From assembly GCA_021778815.1 (NCBI GenBank), contig JAJYBW010000227.1, positions 1-5,925 of the forward strand: DNA of 5,925 nucleotides, in the 5' to 3' direction. The DNA comes from Acidobacteriota bacterium (lineage in GTDB: Bacteria > Acidobacteriota > Terriglobia > Terriglobales > Acidobacteriaceae). This document shows, one piece after another, positions 1 to 5,925 of the stretch (positions are counted from its first letter, which is position 1; each line of letters starts with the position of its first letter). The translations under genes and the position numbers were made by a program. Below the pieces are notes generated by a model. That model ran no database searches, had not been told where the DNA came from, and saw only the letters and a list, made by a program, of their open reading frames with translations.

Positions 1-343
1 CCCTCACACGCAGTAGAGGCTCTTCCGGAAAAACAGGCGTGCCTTCCGGAATGGCCCACACGTCTCCGGCGAACCGGAACTTGCCTAAATAATCAAAAAA
101 GCCGTCGCTGATGTGACGAAAGACGGGTTGACGTCGCAGGTATTCTATCTCCTCAGGCGGAAAGCGAACCGTTGCGAGATAGTCGAGAGCTTGTTCGAGT
201 CCCGCAGCAACCAAGTAGTTTCGTTGGGGCGGCAACGATCGGATGGATAGTTCAAAGCTGGCATGAATTGCGTCAGGAATTGTATGAGGTGTGTCAACCT
301 ACACGATAAACAGGGCAGTCAGGGCGCCATCATCGCGGATCAC
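1..343 (-). pseudogene. pncB: Nicotinate phosphoribosyltransferase, 5' part, start region disrupted
   Basis: NAPRTase makes nicotinate mononucleotide from nicotinate and PRPP in NAD salvage. From about 265 down to 1 one clean frame reads HASFELSIRSLPPQRNYLVA, then a segment with AAGLEQALDYL, FFDYLGKFRF and VWAIPEGTPVFPEEPLLRV. This is the typical N-terminal third of the family (whole proteins are about 440-480 residues); the rest lies beyond position 1. Upstream the gene is damaged. The same frame reads VIRDDGALTALFIV from a GTG at 343-341 and then hits TAG at 301-299, with no ATG, GTG or TTG start between that stop and the conserved block. The family's LYELTM-like N-terminal motif is missing from this frame, but the neighbouring frame at 303-274 reads CRLTHLIQFL, which resembles a mutated YELTMLQAYL. 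I infer at least two compensating indels plus substitutions. The family call is confident. Pseudogene status is likely, but a sequencing error or a rare start codon is possible. Confidence 0.75.
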
Positions 344-655
344 ACAATTTCACGCCATAGACAATCTCCCCTTACCTGTCATTGCTGTGCCGACTTGAAG
401 CACACGTCTTGAAATGGGTGCGACAAATCGCCAGAGTGGTACTCAGTGCTGAGACCTCTTGTTCTCACATGCTGGATCATGAAGTGGTGTCCAAAAACCT
501 GGCGGTTGCCAGCCATCTTGGTGTCCATATTGCTTGCAAATCTGTATTGAGTAATTAACTGTGTTGAATGTGTTGAAAGGATTGAAAAATAGGAAAGTTT
601 CGTGTATTCAATGGATAGCGGTATCTCGCTGGGTCGAAAAGGCGTGCCCAAACTC
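344..655. other. Non-coding stretch between pncB remnant and tRNA scar
   Basis: I recognise no gene here. Short open frames exist on both strands, but none shows a family motif, and the minus-strand frame that runs through it is an antisense reading of the tRNA end. The part from about 540 to 620 is noticeably more AT-rich than the surrounding genes and contains a short tandem repeat (560-577). There is also a small dyad, CTGGC-GGTT-GCCAG, at about 499-512. The stretch may be degraded mobile-element or flanking DNA, given the broken gene on one side and the tRNA fragment on the other, but no integrase or transposase remnant could be identified. Confidence 0.5.
560..577. repeat. Tandem 9-bp direct repeat (2 x TGTGTTGAA)
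   Basis: Two exact, adjacent copies of TGTGTTGAA lie in the AT-rich stretch, followed 3 bases later by a partial third copy (ATTGAA). The second copy ends about 78 bp before the tRNA 3' fragment. A two-copy repeat this short can arise by chance or slippage. A protein-binding site, such as an integrase arm-type site, is only a possibility. Confidence 0.5.
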
Positions 656-683
656 GAGGGTTCGAGTCCCTTCTTCGGCACCA
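656..683 (+). tRNA. tRNA 3'-end fragment (T-arm, acceptor 3' strand, CCA), probably tRNA-Leu type
   Basis: The bases form a tRNA 3' terminus: T-stem GAGGG (656-660), T-loop TTCGAGT (661-667), T-stem CCCTT (668-672, pairing with one G-U), acceptor 3' strand CTTCGGC (673-679), discriminator A (680) and encoded CCA (681-683). A complete gene would need a GCCGAAG 5' strand about 70-90 bases upstream. None is present there, and no D-arm or clear anticodon arm can be built, so this is a partial copy. GCCGAAG...CTTCGGCACCA acceptor stems are common in bacterial tRNA-Leu, which makes Leu the best guess. Bases 635-655 may include part of a variable arm but do not fold convincingly. Such 3' fragments typically mark the attachment site of an element integrated in a tRNA gene. 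Confidence 0.75.
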
Positions 684-710
684 ATGATTACAGCTAAACT
701 TTTACATCCC

Positions 711-743
711 AGCTTAAGCCTCGGATACGACAAGGCTTAAGCT
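711..743. repeat. Perfect 11-bp inverted repeat (stem-loop)
   Basis: AGCTTAAGCCT (711-721) and AGGCTTAAGCT (733-743) are exact reverse complements around an 11-base loop. The element lies 28 bp after the tRNA end and 76 bp beyond the kinase stop codon, so it could form in transcripts from either side. No run of T follows it in either direction, so on its own it is not a classical Rho-independent terminator. It may be an mRNA 3'-end hairpin or a protein-binding dyad. Confidence 0.7.
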
Positions 744-785
744 CTCTGGATACTCTTTCGCAGAGAGGTTTTGGTTGGCTTTATT
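742..785 (+). terminator. Possible Rho-independent terminator, hairpin plus T-rich tail
   Basis: CTCTCTG (742-748) pairs exactly with CAGAGAG (761-767) around a 12-base loop. The bases after it on the plus strand, GTTTTGGTTGGCTTTATT, are T-rich but interrupted by G. This would suit a weak terminator for plus-strand transcription coming from the tRNA side. The stem shares its first two bases with the 711-743 inverted repeat, so the two hairpins cannot both be complete at once. It could instead cap the minus-strand kinase transcript, but no U-tract is seen in that direction. Confidence 0.4.
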
Positions 786-818
786 GTATTGTGGTTCGCG
801 GGGTGGGAGGGGGCTCGG

Positions 819-1991
819 TTAGACGCTGCCTGCCATCACGAGCGTCTTTCTCGAGCGTGGCTCTGGGCAGCGCTGCTGTTCGATCGCAACCCGAAAACAA
901 GTTCCGACACCGATCTCGCTTTCGACAATCAATGTTGCCTGGTGCTGGTCAGCGATCCATTTCGCAAGTGCCAGTCCGAGTCCTGAGCCGCCCTGCTGGC
1001 GACTTCGGACGGAATCGACGCGATAGAAACGCTGGAAGAGACGAGGCAGGTGTTCTCCGGAAATTCCAATTCCAGTATCGCGAACCTCCAGCAGCACCCG
1101 CTCTGTATCCGCGGTTGCCCGCAATGTGATCGACCCGCCGGGCGGCGTATATCGGCAGGCGTTTTCAAGAAGGATATTGAGGAGTCGCTGGATACTTACA
1201 AGATCGGCGCGGATGAGTGCCGGAGCGCAGCAAGTTTCTACGTGGAATTCCAGCAGTGCTTGCCGCATGGAAGGACTCCAGTTTTCTCCGACCCGTCGCG
1301 CCAATCGACCGGCGTCTATCACTTCATAGTTAAGAATTTCCTTACCAGCATCCGCCCGAGCCAGCATCAACATGTTGTCGAGCAAACCTCCCATGTGGAT
1401 GACTTCCTGTTGTAGGTTGGCAAACGACTCGCGATATTCTTCGTTGCTTCTGGGCGATGACAGAGAGGCATCAACTTCGGTGCGAATCAGCGCGACCGGC
1501 GACCGGAGTTCGTTGGAAGCATTGGCGGTGAATTCTTCAATATTGCGCTTGCCCGCTTCCACGCGGTTCAGCATTTGATTCAAGGTTGTAGAAATGTCGG
1601 AGAGCTCGTCGTTCACCGTGGAAACCGGAATTCTGAGATTCACGCTATGCTCGCAGATCTGGTGTGCCAGTCGTGCAAGGTCTGCGATTGGATTCATTGC
1701 CTTGCGGCTCATCCAATAACTAAGAAGGGCCGCTAGGAGCAGCAGTAACGGCGCCAGCATTAGAATGTCGCGGGCAAACAAATGCAGCAGAGCGGTCGAT
1801 GCGGCTTGCGACCAAGCAGAGTGCACTGCCGGTGATCGTCCGGGCGCCAATGTTTCCGGAAAATCTTGCGCTGCGCTTACCAGGCTTTGCTGTAACAGAA
1901 TCCAGGTTGCAGCACAGACTGCGGTTCCAGCGCAGGAGAGGATCGCGAAATACCAAAACGTGAGTCGGAGGCGAATCGGGAGAGGCGTCAT
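819..1991 (-). CDS. HAMP-domain sensor histidine kinase with His-to-Asn at the phosphoacceptor site
   Basis: This is a 390-residue inner-membrane sensor kinase of the OmpR-partner (CusS/QseC-like) type. Visible parts in order: TM1 about 12-35; a short periplasmic segment about 36-72; TM2 about 74-93; HAMP about 94-148 with P101 and a DEL motif at 128-130; HisKA helices from about 150; N-box with N277 in LLENACRYTPPGG; G1 motif DTGIGI 305-310; F-box LFQRFYRVD 318-326; G2 GGSGLGLAL 334-342. The ATP-binding domain therefore looks intact. The H-box, normally SHELRTP, reads SNELRSP: residue 160, coded by AAC at 1514-1512, is Asn instead of the phosphorylated His, while the adjacent Glu161 is kept. 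It should be unable to autophosphorylate at the usual site. The ATG start has an AAGGA 9 bases upstream (2001-2005). No response regulator is adjacent. The signal sensed is unknown. Confidence 0.9.
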   Translation of the reverse strand: MTPLPIRLRLTFWYFAILSCAGTAVCAATWILLQQSLVSAAQDFPETLAPGRSPAVHSAWSQAASTALLHLFARDILMLAPLLLLLAALLSYWMSRKAMNPIADLARLAHQICEHSVNLRIPVSTVNDELSDISTTLNQMLNRVEAGKRNIEEFTANASNELRSPVALIRTEVDASLSSPRSNEEYRESFANLQQEVIHMGGLLDNMLMLARADAGKEILNYEVIDAGRLARRVGENWSPSMRQALLEFHVETCCAPALIRADLVSIQRLLNILLENACRYTPPGGSITLRATADTERVLLEVRDTGIGISGEHLPRLFQRFYRVDSVRSRQQGGSGLGLALAKWIADQHQATLIVESEIGVGTCFRVAIEQQRCPEPRSRKTLVMAGSV

Positions 1992-2000
1992 GGCGCTACT

Positions 2001-2005
2001 TCCTT
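2001..2005 (-). promoter_or_regulatory. Ribosome binding site of the sensor kinase
   Basis: The minus strand reads AAGGA followed by a 9-base spacer and the ATG at 1991-1989. It supports that ATG as the kinase start. The TGA of a frame coming from upstream overlaps this ATG as ATGA. Confidence 0.6.
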
Positions 2006-2209
2006 CGCTGGTACCTCCAGCGACCGTGTATCTGCATAGTAGGCGCTGGGATGCGCCACATGATGAAAGCCAGTTGAAAACCAGAGCGGAATCGGTTGCA
2101 GTATTCCGTGTCGGCTACGGTTCAGAGATGGTATGACACAAGGTTCAGAACCGATGCCCCCAATGGAATCAACTTGCTTGGATTTTACTCTGGGATTGAT
2201 TCATCTGAA

Positions 2210-5122
2210 CTACTCTCGGTGGTGACTTTCGGGAGGTCCCAGGTAACTTGCCGGCAACGGACCTTGGCTGACCACCAGTTTTTCCAGCACAACCCCGGGA
2301 TCAACCATGCGAAATTTCAGCGTGTGATAGCCGGGTTTTGCGATCGTCAATGTTGAAGTGACTTTACGAACTCCGTCGCTGACGGCGGTGGCCCAGGCTG
2401 TCTCTGAGTCGTTGGCAAGCGCGTCCACCACCAGGGGCGGCTGATCATCGAACGAGATGGCATAGCGGAGCCCACGTCCCGGCACGAAGTTGAGCGTAGG
2501 CGCAAGAATTGCCTCGACCTGGTAGGCCCCGAGATCGAACAGATACATTTTGTAATCGAGCGATGCCGCGGGCTGGGGCGGCAGAACACTCGGCGCGGTA
2601 ACTGGAATAATTGTCATCCCGGAAAGTGTCTCGCCGAAGTCGGGAAGGTTCGTCCAGTGTGCCGTGCCTTCGCTGGTTCGGCTGGTGAAATGCGCGGCTT
2701 CGATCGAGACATAATGATTGTTCTCCACAAATCCCTGTAGATCTTTCTGCGAAGGTGTCGATGGATTTGAAGCGACAATATGCACGGTGATCGCCGGACC
2801 GGAGCGCTGCGCAATAGAAACGGTACCTGAATTTTCGCCGGCAGGGACCCGATTCCAGTCGATGTGAATCAGCAGGCGCTGATCTTTTGCGACGGTTCCA
2901 TGGTCGGGGGTCACCACGATCCAAGGATGATCGGCGCGCACGGTAAAGACGAAGGGATGATCTCCTTGGTCGAATACATCGATGAATCGTGTTTGTTGGT
3001 TATAGACGTCGAAGTTCGGCAGAGACAACGGGGCGCCACCGAAGCCAAGCGCGCGATCGGAAGCAATTGCGGAGCCCTCGACGGCGACACCCATCTTTGC
3101 ACCAGATGTCGGTTGTACCTCGCTCACCGCGGGCATCGCATTTAACGGTGGTTGATTCCAGAAGGTATAGCCGATGTGAGTCTGGTCCATCATGTGGTTC
3201 CACTTTCCGTGAGCCAGTTGATGGTTGTACTCCGAGGAAAGCGCGGCGTCAGCTGCAAACAAAGTGCGTGCGCGCGTCGCCAGATCGTTCGCGCTAACGC
3301 GTCCCTGCGTCGCGTAGAGACGATTTTCCCCCGCCGTGATGTACAGCCGATTCACGATGGCCGAAGCTTTGACTGGATACAACACCAGTTCGAAAAAAGC
3401 ATCACGGTACGCAGACGGAAGCTCCTGCTGGATACGTTCCGCTTCCTTCGTGATGGCTTGCCATTCGGAGTCCACGTGCTCGGCTTCTTGAAAATGAGTC
3501 AGGCTGAGGGTGTCCGGTTCCAGCTGCTCCGGCTTTCGGCGACCGTTGTACTTGGTGTATTTCGAGATGAGTTCCGCAATCTCCCCGGCATATTCGGATC
3601 CAAAATTCCGCGCCGCCCAAAGTTTTGTGTACGTGGAAAGATCGTCCTGACTCCATCGGCCGGGATCGCGGGCGTAATCGAGAAAAAATTCGATGGGGAA
3701 TTCCATCGGCTTCAGGTCGCCCACGTTCACTACCCAGATGCGATTCGCCCCGTAGGCATGGGCAAGATCCATCTGCTCCCAGACCTTAGTGATGGGGTAG
3801 GTATTCAGCCATTTGTACGAACGGGGGTCGCCAACATAATCGAAGTGGTAATAGATTCCGGCGCCGCCGGGTCGCTTTCGCTCTGCGGGCGTGGGCAGCC
3901 GGCGAATGTTTCCCCAATTGTCATCACTCCATAGCAGGGTCACATCTTCGGGGACGCGCATACCTTTTTCGTAATATCCTTGCACCTCCTTATAGAGGGC
4001 CCATACCTGCGGGTCGGTAGCAAGCGTTGGTGTCAGGTTCTTCGCGATGATACTTCGTTGCGCGGCGATGATTTTTTCCAGCAACGCAATGTTATCGTTC
4101 GCCGACATCGGCTCATCGCCATTGCCGCGCATTCCGATGGTGATGGTGCTCTCCCAGTTTCGACCGCGCTGGATCCCGCCTTCCCAGAAGGCTTCGAGGT
4201 TTGCCGCATTCGTCGAGTAGTCCCACGGGCCCACACCGTGCTGCCGCCATTCGAGCCACGCACGCATCATGGGCTCGTGATGGGAGGTGCCCATGACGAT
4301 GCCGTACTTATTCGCCAGCTTGCCGTTCAGTGGGTCATCTGCGTAGAACGCGCTGTTCCACATCGCAGGCCACAGGTAGTTGGCCTTCAGCCGCAGCAGC
4401 AGTTCAAAGACGCGCGCATAAAAATAATGGTTGTAGCCGCCGTATTTCTCATTGACCCACCCGGTCAGTGACGGCGCCTCGTCGTTGAGAAAGATGCCGC
4501 GATACTTTACCGCCGGTTCACCTTCGATGTATTTTCCGGGCTTGACGTACAGCGCGTCTCGATGCGGTACAGGCACATCCGCCCACCAATACCAGGGCGA
4601 CACGCCAATCTGTTCGGACACGTCGTAGATTCCGAAGATTGTTCCGCGCTTATCGCTTCCGGCAATGACGAGAGCGCTGGCGATTCCGGGCACAGGCTTC
4701 GCAACCACCTGGATCAGGTTCGATTCCCATTTGCCGCGAATGGCATCTACATCAATTTTCTTGTTCTGGATGAGTTGATCGATGATGGTGCTGCTGCCGA
4801 TGGTTCCGATCAGAATGATATTGCCGGGAAATGGGGCGCCATGTGTGATGTCGGGCGTCAACGTGGTGACGCGGCGGATATCGGATTGTAAATCGTGCGC
4901 CGCGCGAACGACACCGGGATCATCATTGGCGTCCACGTAAATCGGACTGGCATGGCCGTTTGCTGCAATGCGAAAGCTACCGGGCGATGCGGCGTGTTCG
5001 ATGTATGGAGTTGCTCCAAGCGTGAATGCAAACAGGGAACTGCTGCAGAACACGACGATCAACAGCAACAGCGTTCGCATACGAACTGACTTGAATGCGG
5101 AAGTGCGTCGCGGACCCACCAT
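2210..5122 (-). CDS. Secreted GH115 xylan alpha-1,2-glucuronidase
   Basis: GH115 enzymes remove glucuronic or 4-O-methylglucuronic acid side chains from glucuronoxylan, including from internal xylose residues. The protein is 970 residues from the chosen ATG. Residues 1-36 form a Sec signal peptide: a basic n-region ending MRTLLL, then a hydrophobic stretch ending near FTLGA. There is no proper lipobox, so an exported soluble enzyme is expected. Family hallmarks (numbered from this ATG): AGSDKRGTIFGIYDVSEQIG at about 154-173, SPWYWWADVPV at 175-185, RGIFLNDE at 208-215, YGIVMGTSHHEPM at 273-285, ITIGMRGNGDEPM at 327-339 and LLWSDDNWGNIRRLP at 396-410. These hold the acidic and aromatic residues lining the active site. 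From about 790 a beta-rich C-terminal domain matches the usual GH115 tail. Length is normal to slightly long. The frame could extend to a TTG at 5146-5144, but the strong Shine-Dalgarno at 5131-5140 favours the ATG at 5122. It lies 70 bp after the GH8 gene, probably in the same operon. Confidence 0.93.
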   Translation of the reverse strand: MVGPRRTSAFKSVRMRTLLLLIVVFCSSSLFAFTLGATPYIEHAASPGSFRIAANGHASPIYVDANDDPGVVRAAHDLQSDIRRVTTLTPDITHGAPFPGNIILIGTIGSSTIIDQLIQNKKIDVDAIRGKWESNLIQVVAKPVPGIASALVIAGSDKRGTIFGIYDVSEQIGVSPWYWWADVPVPHRDALYVKPGKYIEGEPAVKYRGIFLNDEAPSLTGWVNEKYGGYNHYFYARVFELLLRLKANYLWPAMWNSAFYADDPLNGKLANKYGIVMGTSHHEPMMRAWLEWRQHGVGPWDYSTNAANLEAFWEGGIQRGRNWESTITIGMRGNGDEPMSANDNIALLEKIIAAQRSIIAKNLTPTLATDPQVWALYKEVQGYYEKGMRVPEDVTLLWSDDNWGNIRRLPTPAERKRPGGAGIYYHFDYVGDPRSYKWLNTYPITKVWEQMDLAHAYGANRIWVVNVGDLKPMEFPIEFFLDYARDPGRWSQDDLSTYTKLWAARNFGSEYAGEIAELISKYTKYNGRRKPEQLEPDTLSLTHFQEAEHVDSEWQAITKEAERIQQELPSAYRDAFFELVLYPVKASAIVNRLYITAGENRLYATQGRVSANDLATRARTLFAADAALSSEYNHQLAHGKWNHMMDQTHIGYTFWNQPPLNAMPAVSEVQPTSGAKMGVAVEGSAIASDRALGFGGAPLSLPNFDVYNQQTRFIDVFDQGDHPFVFTVRADHPWIVVTPDHGTVAKDQRLLIHIDWNRVPAGENSGTVSIAQRSGPAITVHIVASNPSTPSQKDLQGFVENNHYVSIEAAHFTSRTSEGTAHWTNLPDFGETLSGMTIIPVTAPSVLPPQPAASLDYKMYLFDLGAYQVEAILAPTLNFVPGRGLRYAISFDDQPPLVVDALANDSETAWATAVSDGVRKVTSTLTIAKPGYHTLKFRMVDPGVVLEKLVVSQGPLPASYLGPPESHHRE

Positions 5123-5130
5123 CGCGCAGT

Positions 5131-5140
5131 ATCTCCTCTC
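5131..5140 (-). promoter_or_regulatory. Ribosome binding site deciding the GH115 start
   Basis: The minus strand reads GAGAGGAGAT, a near-ideal Shine-Dalgarno, 8 bases before the ATG at 5122-5120. It lies inside the reading frame that would begin at the upstream TTG (5146). That favours the ATG and a 970-residue protein, with the hydrophobic signal sequence close to the N-terminus. Confidence 0.75.
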
Positions 5141-5192
5141 TTGCAATCTGTATGAGCCGTGATAAGTACTGCGCGGATTTCGGATGCGTCGA

Positions 5193-5925
5193 TTATTTCG
5201 GCGTCCAGATGCGGAACTCTCCGCTGCAATGCATCAAGCTCATCAGGTACAGCATGCCGTCGTAATATCGCTGTTCTCCGGAGGGAATGGGTGCGTCCCA
5301 AAGTGCCTGCACAAATTGCTTCGCCTGCGGACCGTCGGCTGCGAGGCTGGCGACCGCATTAGTCGAGACTAAGCCGGTTGAGTGTCGAGCTTCGAGTTCG
5401 TGGCCATCCAGCGTGTATTGGTCTCCATATTTGGCAATTCCCTGGGAGAGAAAAAAATTCTGGATCCGGTTGCTGAGTTCATGCTCGTCGTTGGCCTTGC
5501 CCCACCAGGACCAGTCGACGGACCAGTTGCTCGCGGTTCGCCAGGAGTCGAAGGAAAAGTTGGCAGCCATGGGATTCCACTTGGTCCCGTGGGGTGTGCC
5601 ATCGAAGTTTGCATAATCCGGAGCGAGGCCCGTCTTGGGGTTGGTGGCTTTCGGAAAGAACCCGCGACTCACACTGGCGGCTTCTGCCCAGAAAGTACGA
5701 TCAGGTTCAGGACCCCACCGTGCCCACAATTCATAGAAGGCAGGTAGGTGATACGAGGGGTCGGTGAAATCGCCTCGGCCAATACCTGGCACGAAGCGAA
5801 TCATTTTGTATTGCTCGTTCACCATGGTGCCGACAGTACGCGGCCCAAATTTGGTCGGTCCAGACATCACGGGATGATGCCGCATGTTTGTCAGGATGGC
5901 ATCGGCCTGAGCCTTGTAGTTGTAG
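5193..5925 (-). CDS. Glycoside hydrolase family 8 enzyme (xylanase / exo-oligoxylanase type), C-terminal 243 residues
   Basis: The frame enters the window at 5925 and ends at TAA (5195-5193). GH8 enzymes are inverting hydrolases with an (alpha/alpha)6 barrel that cleave beta-1,4-xylan, xylo-oligosaccharides, cellulose or chitosan. Fragment landmarks (residue 1 is the first full codon): GPTKFGPRTVG 22-32, VPGIGRGDFTDPSYHLPAFY 45-64, GLAPDYANFDGTPH 99-112, FSFDSWRTASNWSVDWSWW 123-141, DGHELEARHSTGLVSTNAVA 173-192, YYDGMLYLMSLMHCSGEFRI 220-239. Asp126 in FSFDSWR is the likely catalytic base; the catalytic Glu and any signal peptide lie in the missing N-terminal part. The family is usually about 380-430 residues, so roughly 60 percent is present. 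The style resembles the xylan-active branch (reducing-end xylose-releasing exo-oligoxylanases and GH8 xylanases) more than bacterial cellulose-synthesis GH8 (BcsZ). The GH115 neighbour supports a xylan substrate. Endo versus exo action cannot be settled here. Confidence 0.9.
   Translation of the reverse strand, partial: YNYKAQADAILTNMRHHPVMSGPTKFGPRTVGTMVNEQYKMIRFVPGIGRGDFTDPSYHLPAFYELWARWGPEPDRTFWAEAASVSRGFFPKATNPKTGLAPDYANFDGTPHGTKWNPMAANFSFDSWRTASNWSVDWSWWGKANDEHELSNRIQNFFLSQGIAKYGDQYTLDGHELEARHSTGLVSTNAVASLAADGPQAKQFVQALWDAPIPSGEQRYYDGMLYLMSLMHCSGEFRIWTPK

Noticed and set aside
634..683. tmRNA (ssrA) 3' end
   Set aside because: The acceptor strand CTTCGGCACCA does not match the usual GGGG...CTCCACCA tmRNA terminus, and no tag reading frame or 5' partner is visible.
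379..684. Minus-strand 101-residue frame beginning MVPKKGLEPSSL
   Set aside because: Its N-terminus is the antisense reading of the tRNA T-arm and acceptor end, a well-known false ORF, and the rest has no family features.
1050..1415. Plus-strand 121-residue frame inside the kinase
   Set aside because: It is antisense to the kinase ATP-binding domain and has no start context or domain.
2000..2100. Sigma-70 promoter for the kinase (TACTAT as a -10 box, about 2035)
   Set aside because: No acceptable -35 hexamer lies at 16-18 bp spacing, so the box alone is not evidence.
2119..2152. Two copies of GGTTCAGA 23 bp apart, the second forming GGTTC-A-GAACC, as an operator
   Set aside because: The words are short, the dyad is only 5 bp per arm, and no promoter could be matched nearby, so chance is enough to explain it.
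3152..3934. Plus-strand 260-residue frame
   Set aside because: It lies entirely antisense to the strongly supported GH115 gene, reads arginine-rich and low-complexity, and has no recognisable domain.
3980..4471. Plus-strand 163-residue frame
   Set aside because: It is antisense to conserved GH115 motifs (TSHHEPM, MRGNGDEPM), so codon constraint on the other strand explains the open frame.
5382..5747. Plus-strand 121-residue frame
   Set aside because: It is a shadow of the GH8 gene on the opposite strand with no independent evidence.

Overview
The window looks like a piece of a moderately GC-rich chromosome from a plant-polymer-degrading soil bacterium. The wording of the nicotinate phosphoribosyltransferase, GH8, GH115 and sensor-kinase proteins resembles Acidobacteriota (Terriglobia/Acidobacteriaceae) to me. 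That is a judgement from protein style and is not tested. All three substantial genes and the pseudogene lie on the minus strand.

Layout from left to right. Positions 1-343 hold the N-terminal part of a nicotinate phosphoribosyltransferase (NAPRTase, pncB family) read leftwards out of the window. Its first 25 or so codons are disrupted by an in-frame stop and compensating frameshifts, so it looks like a pseudogene or a gene with a broken start. Positions 344-655 have no recognisable gene. A 28-base 3' end of a tRNA (T-arm, 3' acceptor strand, CCA) sits at 656-683 with no 5' half nearby, as expected of an integration or recombination scar. Two hairpin-forming inverted repeats follow at 711-767. 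Positions 819-1991 encode a HAMP-containing, membrane-bound sensor histidine kinase whose phosphoacceptor His is replaced by Asn, while its ATP-binding domain looks complete. No response regulator is next to it.

The right half (2210-5925) is a xylan-utilisation pair read leftwards: the C-terminal 243 residues of a GH8 enzyme (xylanase or exo-oligoxylanase type), then 70 bp later a complete secreted GH115 xylan alpha-glucuronidase. The two activities fit together. GH115 removes (4-O-methyl)glucuronic acid side chains from glucuronoxylan, and GH8 enzymes of this type cut the xylan backbone or trim xylo-oligosaccharides.

I do not see a clearly new multi-gene system. The items most worth a second look are the His-to-Asn kinase without a partner, the tRNA 3' scar beside a decayed pncB, and the exact cleavage mode of the GH8 enzyme.
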